Assembly: GCF_019749295.1 (NCBI RefSeq)
Contig: NZ_JACWFG010000004.1
Span: forward strand, 1-64,000
DNA from: Neobacillus niacini
Lineage (GTDB): Bacteria > Bacillota > Bacilli > Bacillales > Cytobacillaceae
Direction of reading: 5' to 3'
DNA length: 64,000 bases
Shown here: positions 53,662 through 62,007 of the stretch, piece after piece
How positions within the stretch are numbered: the stretch's first letter is position 1
Layout: the number at the start of each line of letters is the position of its first letter
Position numbers and translations under genes: made by a program
The notes under the pieces: model-generated
What the model was told of the DNA's origin: nothing
Database searches by the model: none
Seen by the model: only the letters and a program-made list of their open reading frames with translations

Positions 53662-54627
53662 TTACTTTAAAAAGAATTCCTCAATATCATCCAGCATTAG
53701 GTTTGCTGCGAGCACGCCGCCAGCTGTATTCCAAATGGTATCACTAACCTTGTGGACTTCACCTTTTTTCGCTACTTCTAGATTCTTGAAAAGTGGGTCA
53801 GCAATCCATTCCTTTTCTAGCTCAGAGCCTTTTCCATCACCTGTTTCGTAAGTGAAGTAGAAAAGAATATCACCTTCCATGGCCGGAATTCTTTCTTTTG
53901 TGACGTTTCTTTCCGCGAAATCATCAACATTCTGACTCTCAGGACGAGCAAATCCCAGGTCTCCTAAAATAACTCCAGAAAATGTATCCTTATGGTAAAT
54001 ACGAACTTCCCCAGCCATAAAGCGAACCATGGAAACCTTCATATTCAATTTATCGCCAAGCTTTTCTTTTAACTCAGCAATTCGTGAATCATACTTTTCA
54101 AGTACTTCTTTGCCTTTCTCTTCCTTGTTTAAAGCTTTTGCATAAAGTTCAAAGTTTACTTTCCAGTCACCGCGAAGTGTTTCGGCAAAAACAGTTGGTG
54201 CGATTGCTTTTAATTGATCATAGATTTTTTCTTGGCGCATTTTATTACCGATAATTAAGTCAGGTTTTAAAGCAGCAATTGCTTCTACATTGACTTCACT
54301 TTCTACACCAACCACTTGGGTATCTTTTAATTGGTCAGCAATATGATCATACCAAGGATCACCAGTAAAAGATTTTACTGCACCAACAGGAGTAACACCC
54401 ATTGCCAGCAAAGCCTCTGTACCTTCGTTTGTTAGGATGACAACTCGTTTGGGAGTGCCTTTGATCGTTGTAGATCCCATAGAGTGTTCAACCGTATAGC
54501 TTGTTTCTTCTGTCGTCTTTGTTGTATCCTCTTTTTCAGTAGTTTTCTCTTCCGTACCACCGCAAGCAGCTAGCAAAAAAAGTGCGATGATAGAAAAAAG
54601 TGTAAATAGTGGATTAAGTCGTTTCAT
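53662..54627 (-). CDS. Ferric-siderophore ABC transporter binding lipoprotein
   Basis: 321 aa. Lipobox LLAAC (Cys about 22) followed by a Glu/Thr-rich linker, then a helical-backbone binding fold (KRVVILTNEGTEALLAMGVTPVG; VEAIAALKPDLIIGNKMRQEKIYDQLKAIAPTVF; GEVRIYHKDTFSGVILGDLGFARP). It fits the YfmC/FecB/YhfQ group for ferric citrate or related chelates; the chelate is not decidable. It diverges from the permease genes, and a Fur box lies 29 nt upstream. Confidence 0.9.
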   Translation of the reverse strand: MKRLNPLFTLFSIIALFLLAACGGTEEKTTEKEDTTKTTEETSYTVEHSMGSTTIKGTPKRVVILTNEGTEALLAMGVTPVGAVKSFTGDPWYDHIADQLKDTQVVGVESEVNVEAIAALKPDLIIGNKMRQEKIYDQLKAIAPTVFAETLRGDWKVNFELYAKALNKEEKGKEVLEKYDSRIAELKEKLGDKLNMKVSMVRFMAGEVRIYHKDTFSGVILGDLGFARPESQNVDDFAERNVTKERIPAMEGDILFYFTYETGDGKGSELEKEWIADPLFKNLEVAKKGEVHKVSDTIWNTAGGVLAANLMLDDIEEFFLK

Positions 54628-54655
54628 TTTTGTATGTATCCCCCTTGTTTTAATT

Positions 54656-54674
54656 GTAAATGATAATCATTTTC
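54656..54674 (-). promoter_or_regulatory. Fur box of the siderophore-binding-protein gene
   Basis: GTAAATGATAATCATTTTC agrees with 16 of 19 positions of GATAATGATAATCATTATC, including the whole central ATGATAATCAT. Confidence 0.88.
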
Positions 54675-54799
54675 AATGACAACCTTATAATAAAATGGAT
54701 ATTCCTTAATGTCAACGCTTTATTTGAAATTCTAGTTTTATATCATTGACATTTTTTTAGACTTATGTCCAATTAGTTGAAAATGGTTATCAGCCTCAT

Positions 54800-54814
54800 T
54801 GACAATCATTATCA
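54800..54814 (+). promoter_or_regulatory. Fur box of the permease operon
   Basis: TGACAATCATTATCA agrees with 13 of 14 fixed positions of the 7-1-7 motif TGATAATNATTATCA. It lies about 70-85 nt before the first permease gene, so iron probably represses both divergent units. Confidence 0.85.
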
Positions 54815-54884
54815 ATTGGATATAAACTTAAGGTAAGTAAAGCGCATTTATACAAGAAATATGTTTAGAAAGGTTTTAAAACAA

Positions 54885-55889
54885 ATGCTTTTAAAAAATA
54901 GTGCATTAAGATGGGCGGGATTACTAACCTCCGTACTTTTGCTGTTGTTTTTCATGTGTGCCAGTGTCATTTTTGGGTATACAGAAACTTCATTACGTAC
55001 GGCTATTGATGCCTTTACCCATTATAATGGCTCAAATGAACATATTATTATTCAAACCGTGCGACTTCCGAGAGCACTTATTGCAGCTGCAGTAGGTGCG
55101 AGCTTAGCGATTTCTGGAGTGTTAATGCAAACATTAACCAAAAATCCGCTGGCCTCACCAGGAATATTTGGTATAAATGCAGGGGCAGGATTTGCAGTAG
55201 TAGCAGCAGTAACCCTTTTCTCCGTCTCAAGTTTGCAGGCATTTAGTGGACTCGCCTTTTTAGGAGCTGCCATTGCGGCTATTAGTGTTTATACGATTGG
55301 GTCTGTCGGCCGGGAGGGCTTAACACCGATGAAGCTGACATTAGCAGGTGCAGCTATTGCGGCAATGTTTTCATCTTTTACCCAAGGATTATTGGTTATC
55401 GATGAGGCGGCACTTGAGCAGGTACTATTTTGGCTGGCTGGTTCTGTATCGGGACGGAAGTTAGAGACACTTGTTTCTGTTTTACCCTATTTGGGAATTG
55501 GCTGGATTGCCTCGATTATCATTGCTGGGAAAATGAATATTCTCTCAATGGGTGAAGACGTGGCAAAGGGACTGGGTTTAAAAACAGGACTTGTAAAAGT
55601 TTCAGTTGGTATAATTGTTATTCTGCTGGCAGGCGGAGCTGTATCCGTTGCCGGTCCAATTGGTTTTGTAGGCATTGTGATTCCACATATTACTAGAACA
55701 ATCATTGGAATCGATCATCGATGGGTTATTCCTTTGTCAGGTATATTAGGTGCGATTTTATTGGTAGCAGCAGATATTTCTGCTAGATATGTACTGATGC
55801 CGTCCGAGGTGCCGGTCGGAGTCATGACAGCTATCATCGGAACTCCATTCTTTATTTACATAGCTAGAAAGGGGTTCAACGCACGATGA
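54885..55889 (+). CDS. FecCD-family iron-siderophore permease (first)
   Basis: 334 aa with about nine to ten membrane segments and FecCD signatures: VRLPRALIAAAVGASLAISGVLMQTLTKNPLASPGIFGINAGA, ALEQVLFWLAGSVSGR, and GPIGFVGIVIPHITR (coupling region). Start set at ATG 54885 with AGAAAGG about 11 nt upstream; the ATG at 54861 has no ribosome site. Overlaps the second permease by 4 nt. Confidence 0.9.
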   Translation: MLLKNSALRWAGLLTSVLLLLFFMCASVIFGYTETSLRTAIDAFTHYNGSNEHIIIQTVRLPRALIAAAVGASLAISGVLMQTLTKNPLASPGIFGINAGAGFAVVAAVTLFSVSSLQAFSGLAFLGAAIAAISVYTIGSVGREGLTPMKLTLAGAAIAAMFSSFTQGLLVIDEAALEQVLFWLAGSVSGRKLETLVSVLPYLGIGWIASIIIAGKMNILSMGEDVAKGLGLKTGLVKVSVGIIVILLAGGAVSVAGPIGFVGIVIPHITRTIIGIDHRWVIPLSGILGAILLVAADISARYVLMPSEVPVGVMTAIIGTPFFIYIARKGFNAR

Positions 55890-56941
55890 GCAAATATAAA
55901 AATATTCGCTTCTTCAACGGGAAGTTATCCTTTCTATTAGACCGCAATGCAACAATTACATTTGTTGTGTTAATGATAGTTGCTTTCATCGTGTTTGTGG
56001 TCAGTACAGCGATTGGTGAAATGAAAATAAATCCACTGACTGTTTTAAAAGTATTTGCAGGCAGCGGTCCTGAAATGGAAACGCTAATCATAACATCCTT
56101 TCGTTTGCCTAGAATTATTATTGCCCTGATTGTCGGTATTTCATTAGCTGTTGCTGGTGGAATTTTACAAGGGATGATTCGAAACCCACTTGCGTCACCT
56201 GACGTTCTCGGTATTACAGGTGGAGCAAGTGCAGCGGTGGTAGGCTTTCTGGCCTTATTCTCGGATGAAAGCAATGCGCTGACTGTGAGTATTAATTGGC
56301 TCCCATTAGCGGCCTTCTTAGGTGCTGGTGTCGTAGCATTTTTAGTTTATTTATTGGCATGGAAGAATGGGGTTTCACCCATTAGACTAGTACTAATTGG
56401 TATTGGGATATCAACCTTGATGCAAGCGTTGACAACGTTAATGATGATTATGGGTCCTATTTATCAAGCAAGTCAGGCTAATATTTGGATAACAGGTACA
56501 GTTTATGGTTCCAACTGGAATAATGTTGGTACATTACTTCCTTGGAGTGTTGTATTTCTAATTATTGCGTTTGCTGCTGCTAGAACGATAAATATTCAAG
56601 AACTTGGCGATGAAGTTGCCACAGGCCTAGGCGGTAAGATACAGGGGCAAAGATTCTTTTTATTAATGATTAGTACAGCTTTAATCGGCGGCTCGGTGGC
56701 CTTTGCAGGAGGAATTGGTTTTGTTGGGTTAATGGCGCCGCATATGGCTAGAAGACTGGTCGGATCCTCGTTTGGAGCCTTATTGCCAGTTTCAGCATTA
56801 ATTGGCGGAATTCTCGTCATGCTCGCTGATTTAATTGGAAGAACGATGTTTTCACCGCTGGAAATTCCTGCAGGAGTTTTTACAGCAGGAATCGGTGCAC
56901 CATATTTTATATATTTACTTTTTAAAACAAGAAATGCTTAA
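55886..56941 (+). CDS. FecCD-family iron-siderophore permease (second)
   Basis: 351 aa, about ten membrane segments. FRLPRIIIALIVGISLAVAGGILQGMIRNPLASPDVLGITGGA and GGIGFVGLMAPHMARRLVGS are the FecCD hallmarks. Starts within the stop of the first permease (ATGA), so the heterodimer is made in equal amounts. Confidence 0.92.
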   Translation: MSKYKNIRFFNGKLSFLLDRNATITFVVLMIVAFIVFVVSTAIGEMKINPLTVLKVFAGSGPEMETLIITSFRLPRIIIALIVGISLAVAGGILQGMIRNPLASPDVLGITGGASAAVVGFLALFSDESNALTVSINWLPLAAFLGAGVVAFLVYLLAWKNGVSPIRLVLIGIGISTLMQALTTLMMIMGPIYQASQANIWITGTVYGSNWNNVGTLLPWSVVFLIIAFAAARTINIQELGDEVATGLGGKIQGQRFFLLMISTALIGGSVAFAGGIGFVGLMAPHMARRLVGSSFGALLPVSALIGGILVMLADLIGRTMFSPLEIPAGVFTAGIGAPYFIYLLFKTRNA

Positions 56942-56954
56942 AGGGGCGAAGAAG

Positions 56955-57776
56955 ATGAAGAGTGCAATCGAAACGAAGAATCTGTCACTTTCCTACGGGG
57001 AAACTCTGATAATAGACGAGTTGGATTTGAAAATTCCAAAAGGTGAAATTTCTGTTTTTATTGGGGCGAATGGATGTGGAAAGTCAACTCTTCTTCGTTC
57101 CATTGCCCGTCTTCTTAAACCAAAGTCTGGCTCTGTTATACTGGAGGGGGAGGCGATTGCAAAGCTTTCTACGAAGGAAGTGGCAAAGAAAATGGCCATT
57201 TTGCCGCAGTCACCCACAGCCCCAGAAGGGTTGACGGTCCTGCAGCTGGTGAAACAAGGGCGCTATCCACATCAATCATGGTTAAAACAATGGTCAGAAG
57301 AAGATGAGAAAAAAGTCAATGATGCCTTAAAGGCTACAAGGCTCGAGGATTTAAAGGAAAGGCCTGTTGACTCTCTTTCAGGCGGTCAGAGGCAGCGTGC
57401 CTGGATTGCAATGACATTGGCGCAGGATACGGACGTTATTCTTTTAGATGAGCCAACAACATACTTAGATATGACACACCAAATTGAAATACTTGACCTT
57501 CTTTTTGAACTGAATGAAAAGAGAAAAAGAACAGTTGTGATGGTCCTTCATGACCTGAATCTTGCCTGCCGCTATGCACACAATATCGTTGCCCTAAAGG
57601 ATCAGAAGGTATATGATCAAGGAAAGCCTGAGTACGTGATAAATCGCAGTCTTGTCAAAAATGTTTTTGGCATGGAATGTGAAGTTACAATGGATCCGCT
57701 ATTTGGAACACCGTTATGTATCCCTTATGGAAAAGGAAGACGAATCCTCCAAAAGGCGGCTGTGTCGAATGGGTAA
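56955..57776 (+). CDS. Iron-siderophore ABC transporter ATPase
   Basis: 273 aa. Walker A FIGANGCGKSTLL (about 36-48), signature LSGGQRQRAWIAM, Walker B VILLDEPTTYLDMTHQ, switch His in VMVLHDLNLACRYA. FecE/FepC/YusV group. ATG at 56955, 14 nt after the permease; the upstream frame from 56835 is the permease read out of frame. Overlaps the reductase gene by 8 nt. Confidence 0.92.
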   Translation: MKSAIETKNLSLSYGETLIIDELDLKIPKGEISVFIGANGCGKSTLLRSIARLLKPKSGSVILEGEAIAKLSTKEVAKKMAILPQSPTAPEGLTVLQLVKQGRYPHQSWLKQWSEEDEKKVNDALKATRLEDLKERPVDSLSGGQRQRAWIAMTLAQDTDVILLDEPTTYLDMTHQIEILDLLFELNEKRKRTVVMVLHDLNLACRYAHNIVALKDQKVYDQGKPEYVINRSLVKNVFGMECEVTMDPLFGTPLCIPYGKGRRILQKAAVSNG

Positions 57777-58545
57777 TATACTTAAAGAGAATGACTTGGG
57801 TGCCCTGCAGAAATACAGGCTTAGGCCGGAATCAGGCAAATCATTTAACGTGGCAAATCTACTTGAAAAAGCATATGTAACAGATTTTATGAAAAATTTG
57901 GCAGAATCAATAGGAGCTCCTTCAGAAAGAGCGGCCGCCTCCATATTTATTAAGAGATATGCATTTATTGCGGTTATTTCCCTTTTTGCAATGACGGCGG
58001 ATAATAAGAAATTGAATTTATCCTTGGATAATATTGAAATGGAAGAAGCGGAACGTGGAAAAGACTGGCTCCCAACGATTTCTTTAAAAGATCCATCTAT
58101 CGAGGAATGGGATGGAGAAAACAGGCATGAATGGCGGAAACGTGTTTACATCAATCTATTTGCTAACAATATCTATCCTATCATTGAACATTTTGAAAAA
58201 ACGTTCAAGGTTTCTAAATTAATTTTATGGGAAAATATCGCTGTTTATCTGTTCTGGTTATATGAGTCGGAATTAAAGGACAGCGATAATCCAAACGTGC
58301 TAAGTGATTTCCGTTTTTTAATTAATGAAGCAGAAGGACTCTTGTTTGGCAGATACAATCTAAATCCAATACAGAAATATTATACAGAAAAGAACCAAGA
58401 TGAGGTCAGGATCAGAAAAACTTGTTGTTTTACTTATCAGCTGGGGTCAAAACGCTGTAAAACATGTCCATGTACTCATCTGGTTAAGGATGGAGTGTGC
58501 CTTGATGGAGAAAATATTTGCGGAGCAATTCAAAGCTTTACTTGA
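57769..58545 (+). CDS. FhuF-like siderophore-iron reductase
   Basis: About 258 aa, mostly helical. The C-terminus has the [2Fe-2S] Cys arrangement of FhuF proteins: CC, then nine residues, C-x2-C (RKTCCFTYQLGSKRCKTC), followed by further Cys. Members reduce Fe(III) in imported siderophores to release iron. Position directly after the ATPase, with overlapping ends, fits. Start set at ATG 57769 (MGNILKEND), overlapping the ATPase stop; an in-frame ATG at 57727 is possible. Confidence 0.85.
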   Translation: MGNILKENDLGALQKYRLRPESGKSFNVANLLEKAYVTDFMKNLAESIGAPSERAAASIFIKRYAFIAVISLFAMTADNKKLNLSLDNIEMEEAERGKDWLPTISLKDPSIEEWDGENRHEWRKRVYINLFANNIYPIIEHFEKTFKVSKLILWENIAVYLFWLYESELKDSDNPNVLSDFRFLINEAEGLLFGRYNLNPIQKYYTEKNQDEVRIRKTCCFTYQLGSKRCKTCPCTHLVKDGVCLDGENICGAIQSFT

Positions 58546-58756
58546 GAAATATAGCGAATTACTCGTTGGTGAGTCTAGTGAGGAGACAACCGAAAAGGTA
58601 AAGGCATATGCATTGTATACGCATATTGCCAAATCAATGCCAGCCTTAGCGAAGCACTGGAATGAACTCTACCCGGAGGCAAAGGACGAAATGAAAACAA
58701 TCATTGGTGAAATTAAAGAATTAAACGAAAAACACCGCAGCACAGCAAAAAAATAA
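58505..58756 (+). CDS. DUF2573 family protein (YusU-like)
   Basis: 83 aa, all-helical and charged (MEKIFAEQFKALLEKYSELLVG...YALYTHIAKSMPALAKHWNELYPEAKDEMK). It resembles B. subtilis YusU, encoded beside the siderophore ATPase YusV, so the linkage with iron uptake is conserved; its role is unknown. ATG 58505 lies inside the reductase gene (41-nt overlap) after AGGATGGAG. Confidence 0.75.
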   Translation: MEKIFAEQFKALLEKYSELLVGESSEETTEKVKAYALYTHIAKSMPALAKHWNELYPEAKDEMKTIIGEIKELNEKHRSTAKK

Positions 58757-59140
58757 AACCGGAGGGCAATGCCTCGGGTTCACGAATTTTAATTGCCCAA
58801 TTTGCCTAGTAAATCACAAGGTATGAAGTTTGTTTGTGATTTAGTACGTGGATTATAATTGAATAACCAGTGATAGTTAAAATAAGCGGAGAATTTCCGG
58901 TTATTTACAGAACAAAGCTTGTTTCGGGGTAAATAAGCGGAGGTTTTCCGGTTATGCAAAGAAAAATCTTCTATTTTTTCGTTTTTTGCTTCAATAGACG
59001 GAATTCCTCCGTCTATTGAAACGATTTTTAGTGCTATTTCCTAAATAAGCGAAATTTCTCCGCTTATTTATCAACTAGCTCTAGTATCTAATGAACTTGA
59101 ACAACTTACAGGGCAGCTTCGCGAAAAAGGAAAATATTAA
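58757..59140. other. Intergenic region with hairpin repeats, no complete gene
   Basis: After the DUF2573 gene comes an AACCgGAGG-gcaatg-CCTCgGGTT hairpin (58757-58782) without a T-run. Four short repeats then lie at 58880-59071. A stretch at about 59075-59139 reads as a short coding tail (LVSNELEQLTGQLREKGKY, stop), in frame only with the last hairpin and lacking a start, so it looks like a gene remnant. Confidence 0.5.
58880..59071. repeat. Cluster of four AATAAGCGGA-type hairpin repeats
   Basis: 58881-58905 (loop gaatt) and 58931-58955 (loop ggttt) have AATAAGCGGA left arms and share the same single mismatch in the right arm (TCCGGTTAT). 58990-59020 is a perfect 13-bp version with changed but still complementary arms, TTCAATAGACGGA / TCCGTCTATTGAA. 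59042-59070 has TAAATAAGCG / CGCTTATTTA. They are the same family as the repeats at 7-140. Confidence 0.85.
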
Positions 59141-59177
59141 AAAAGGCTTAGAAATATATGCATCTCTAAGCCTTTTT
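59141..59177. terminator. Terminator of the SASP-like gene
   Basis: AAAAAGGCTTAGA / TCTAAGCCTTTTT perfect stem, symmetrical runs, 21 nt past the stop of the minus-strand gene; could serve either strand. Confidence 0.85.
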
Positions 59178-59197
59178 GATATCTCGGGTTTTACTTT

Positions 59198-59329
59198 TTA
59201 TCTTTTATATTGATTGTTTTGGGAGTTTACTTTGTTTTTATCGTTTTGTTCTCCGCCAGGACCGGCGTTTCCTTGAACGCTAGCGGCACTTACGCCTCTT
59301 TTAGATGGGTTTTTCTTCATTTTTCCCAT
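59198..59329 (-). CDS. Small acid-soluble-spore-protein-like protein (SspL-like)
   Basis: 43 aa, Asn/Gly/Lys-rich and without hydrophobic segments: begins MGKMKKNPSKRGVSAASVQG and ends NSQNNQYKR. Size, composition, the G-V-S-x-x-S-V element and the basic end resemble minor SASPs of the SspL type, which are packed in the forespore. A good ribosome site (GAGGTGAT, 6 nt before ATG) and a strong terminator show a real gene. Family assignment is tentative because the protein is so short. Confidence 0.6.
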   Translation of the reverse strand: MGKMKKNPSKRGVSAASVQGNAGPGGEQNDKNKVNSQNNQYKR

Positions 59330-59492
59330 GCTTCATCACCTCGTTTATAGGATGTCCAATTCTATCTTTTTATGAAGAAAAAAACGTTTACGAAAAAAAA
59401 ATTTAATTTTCCACGATTAGTTATTGCGCAAATTTTTTAAATATTCTATAGTTATAAGTAGCAGAACTCATTCGTTTATTTATGAATTTTTT

Positions 59493-59522
59493 TTGACAAA
59501 AAAATGAATGAGTGTTCATTCA
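59493..59522 (+). promoter_or_regulatory. fadN promoter with FadR operator
   Basis: TGAATGAGTGTTCATTCA (59505-59522) is a near-perfect palindrome of the Bacillus FadR type (TGAATGAATANTCATTCA). A -35 TTGACA stands at 59493-59498, so the operator covers the spacer and -10 region. FadR would repress the operon until long-chain acyl-CoA releases it. Confidence 0.88.
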
Positions 59523-59542
59523 AAGCCTTAAAGGGGGAGACA

Positions 59543-61930
59543 ATGTTGAACCAACTTATTAAAAAAGCAGCTGTTTTAGGATCAGGAGTTATGGGATCAG
59601 GGATTGCTGCTCACCTAGCAAACATCGGCATTCCAACATTATTATTGGATATTGTACCTCGGGAGTTAACAAACGATGAAATAGCAAAAGGGCTGACGCT
59701 TGAAGATAAACAAGTTCGTAACCGTATTAGCAGCCAATCCATTCAGAAGTTATTAAAACAAAAACCTGCACCACTAGCGGTAAAAAAGAATCTTGCACTA
59801 ATTGAAGCGGGTAACTTAGAAGATGACCTTGTTAAATTGAAAGATGTTGATTGGGTGATCGAGGTTGTCGTTGAAAATCTGAATGTAAAGAAGCAGGTCT
59901 TTGAAAAGGTTGAACAATATCGGAAACCAGGGAGCATTATCAGCTCGAATACATCGGGAATCTCTGTTGAAGCGATGGCAGAAGGCAGGTCTGAGGATTT
60001 CAAAAAGCATTTCCTAGGCACCCACTTCTTTAACCCGCCTAGATACTTAAAATTACTTGAAGTAATACCTACTCAGTATACGAGTCAAGAAGTTGTCTCA
60101 TTCATGAAAACCTTTGGCGAGGATGTATTAGGGAAAGGTGTCGTTCTTGCAAAAGATACACCAAACTTTATTGCAAACCGAATTGGAACTTATGGCCTCC
60201 TGATTACTGTCCAAGAAATGCTGAAGGGCGGATATAGCGTAGGTGAAGTCGATTCTGTTACTGGACCATTAGTCGGCCGTCCTTCAAGTGCAACTTTCCG
60301 TACGCTGGATGTAGTGGGACTTGATACATTTGCACATGTCGCAGGAAATGTTTATGAGAAAGTAACCGGAAAAGAAAAAGAAGTTTTTGAAGTTCCTGGT
60401 TTTATGAAAACCATGCTTGAAAAAGGCTGGCTGGGAAGCAAATCTGGGCAAGGCTTCTTTCTGAAAAAAGGGAAAGAAATCCTTGAACTTGACCCTGCTT
60501 CTTTAGACTATATTCCACGTAAAAAACTAAAAACAACAGCAACCGAATTAAGTAAACAGGAAAAAGGCACTGCAAATAAATTGAAAGCGCTTGTATACGC
60601 CGGGGACCGTGCTGGTGAGCTTTTATGGAACATCTTTAGTCCGGTTCTAGTATATTCTGCGCAGCTGTTAGGAGAAATTGCTGACACCATCGTCGATATT
60701 GACCGTGCTATGAAATGGGGCTTCGGATGGGAGATGGGTCCGTTTGAAACATGGGATGCCATTGGATTAGAGAAGTCAGTTGAAAAAATGAAGAATGATG
60801 GCTTGGAAATTCCAGCATGGGTAACAGAAATGCTGGCTAAGGGCCAAACTTCATTCTATTTAGAAGAAAATGGCGAAGTATTCTTCTATAAAAATGGGGA
60901 ATATCGCTTAGTTGAAAGTAATCCAAAAGCGATCGATTTAAAACAATTAAAAAAACAAAAGGGCGTAATTAAGAAGAATGGCGGTGCCAGCTTGCTTGAT
61001 TTAGGTGATGGTGTAGCACTTCTTGAATTCCATTCACCGAATAATGCGATTGGTCTTGATATTATTCAGATGATTAACTTTGCTATTGACGAAGTGGAGA
61101 AGAATTACAAGGGGCTTGTAATCGGTAACCAAGGTAAAAACTTCTGTGTTGGTGCGAACCTCGCTATGATGCTGATGGAAGCTCAGGATGACAATATTTA
61201 TGAGCTAGATATGGTTATTCGTCAATTCCAAAATGCGATGATGAAGGTGAAATACAGTGCAAAACCAGTCGTAGCAGCACCATTTGCCATGACACTTGGC
61301 GGAGGGGCTGAGGTATGTTTACCTGCTGCACACATTCAAGCATCGGCTGAAACCTATATGGGATTGGTTGAAGTAGGTGTAGGCTTACTTCCTGGCGGCG
61401 GCGGTAATAAAGAGTTATATATTAAACACTTAGAAGGTCTGCCGAATGGCGTCCAAATTGATTTACAGGCTGTAGCAAACAAAGTGTTTGAAACGATTGC
61501 CACTGCAAAAGTATCCACATCTGGTGCAGAAGCTCGAGAGAATAATTTCTTAGGCTTAGGTGATGGCATCAGTATTAACGGAGATCACTTGTTATACGAC
61601 GCAAAGCAGGCTGTACTCGCATTGCATGAAAAGGGATATGTACAAAAGGCACGCAGAAAAGTACCAGTAGTGGGTGAAACAGGGTACGCTACACTCTTAC
61701 TGGGAGCACAATCCATGTACTTATCAGGATATATTTCAGAGCATGATTTAAAAATAGCTAAAAAAGTAGCATATGTCATTGCGGGCGGTAAAGTTCCATA
61801 CGGCTCAGAAGTGGATGAGCAATATTTATTGGATTTAGAAAGAGAAGCGTTCTTAAGCTTAATAAGAGAAGGAAAAACACAACAGCGTATGCAGCACATG
61901 TTAGTAAAAGGAAAACCTTTACGTAATTAA
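59543..61930 (+). CDS. fadN: FadN: 3-hydroxyacyl-CoA dehydrogenase / enoyl-CoA hydratase
   Basis: 795 aa. N-terminal NAD-binding Rossmann fold (VLGSGVMGSGIAAHLANIG), FLGTHFFNPPRYLKLLEVIPT with the catalytic His, and two dehydrogenase C-terminal domains. C-terminal enoyl-CoA hydratase (crotonase) part: GLVIGNQGKNFCVGANLAMM and FAMTLGGGAEVCLPAAHIQASAETYMGLVEVGVGLLPGGGG. It carries out two middle steps of fatty-acid beta-oxidation. ATG 59543 after AAGGGGGAG; an ATG at 59504 lies within the operator. First gene of fadNAE as in B. subtilis. Confidence 0.95.
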   Translation: MLNQLIKKAAVLGSGVMGSGIAAHLANIGIPTLLLDIVPRELTNDEIAKGLTLEDKQVRNRISSQSIQKLLKQKPAPLAVKKNLALIEAGNLEDDLVKLKDVDWVIEVVVENLNVKKQVFEKVEQYRKPGSIISSNTSGISVEAMAEGRSEDFKKHFLGTHFFNPPRYLKLLEVIPTQYTSQEVVSFMKTFGEDVLGKGVVLAKDTPNFIANRIGTYGLLITVQEMLKGGYSVGEVDSVTGPLVGRPSSATFRTLDVVGLDTFAHVAGNVYEKVTGKEKEVFEVPGFMKTMLEKGWLGSKSGQGFFLKKGKEILELDPASLDYIPRKKLKTTATELSKQEKGTANKLKALVYAGDRAGELLWNIFSPVLVYSAQLLGEIADTIVDIDRAMKWGFGWEMGPFETWDAIGLEKSVEKMKNDGLEIPAWVTEMLAKGQTSFYLEENGEVFFYKNGEYRLVESNPKAIDLKQLKKQKGVIKKNGGASLLDLGDGVALLEFHSPNNAIGLDIIQMINFAIDEVEKNYKGLVIGNQGKNFCVGANLAMMLMEAQDDNIYELDMVIRQFQNAMMKVKYSAKPVVAAPFAMTLGGGAEVCLPAAHIQASAETYMGLVEVGVGLLPGGGGNKELYIKHLEGLPNGVQIDLQAVANKVFETIATAKVSTSGAEARENNFLGLGDGISINGDHLLYDAKQAVLALHEKGYVQKARRKVPVVGETGYATLLLGAQSMYLSGYISEHDLKIAKKVAYVIAGGKVPYGSEVDEQYLLDLEREAFLSLIREGKTQQRMQHMLVKGKPLRN

Positions 61931-61970
61931 AATGAAAAGCGAAAAGCGCCTAAGCGCGGAAGCTAGACAA
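61931..61970. repeat. GAAAAGCGCC short repeat between fadN and fadA
   Basis: The 77-nt gap holds AAAAGCGAAAAGCGCCTAAG-CGCGGAAGCTAGACAA. This kind of GCGAAAAGCGC-rich imperfect palindrome (GCGCcTAAGCGC core) is common between genes in Bacillaceae. It has no T-run, so the operon can continue into fadA. Confidence 0.5.
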
Positions 61971-62007
61971 ATAGATTGCTACTATAAGAGAAAGAGAGGG
62001 AACACGC

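Noticed and set aside
57652-57768. Long N-terminal extension of the FhuF-like protein
   Set aside because: The extension is the ATPase gene read in another frame and is not reductase-like.
59504-59542. Upstream ATG extending FadN by 13 residues
   Set aside because: That ATG lies in the FadR operator and has no ribosome site; the ATG at 59543 follows GGGGGAG and begins the conserved Rossmann fold.
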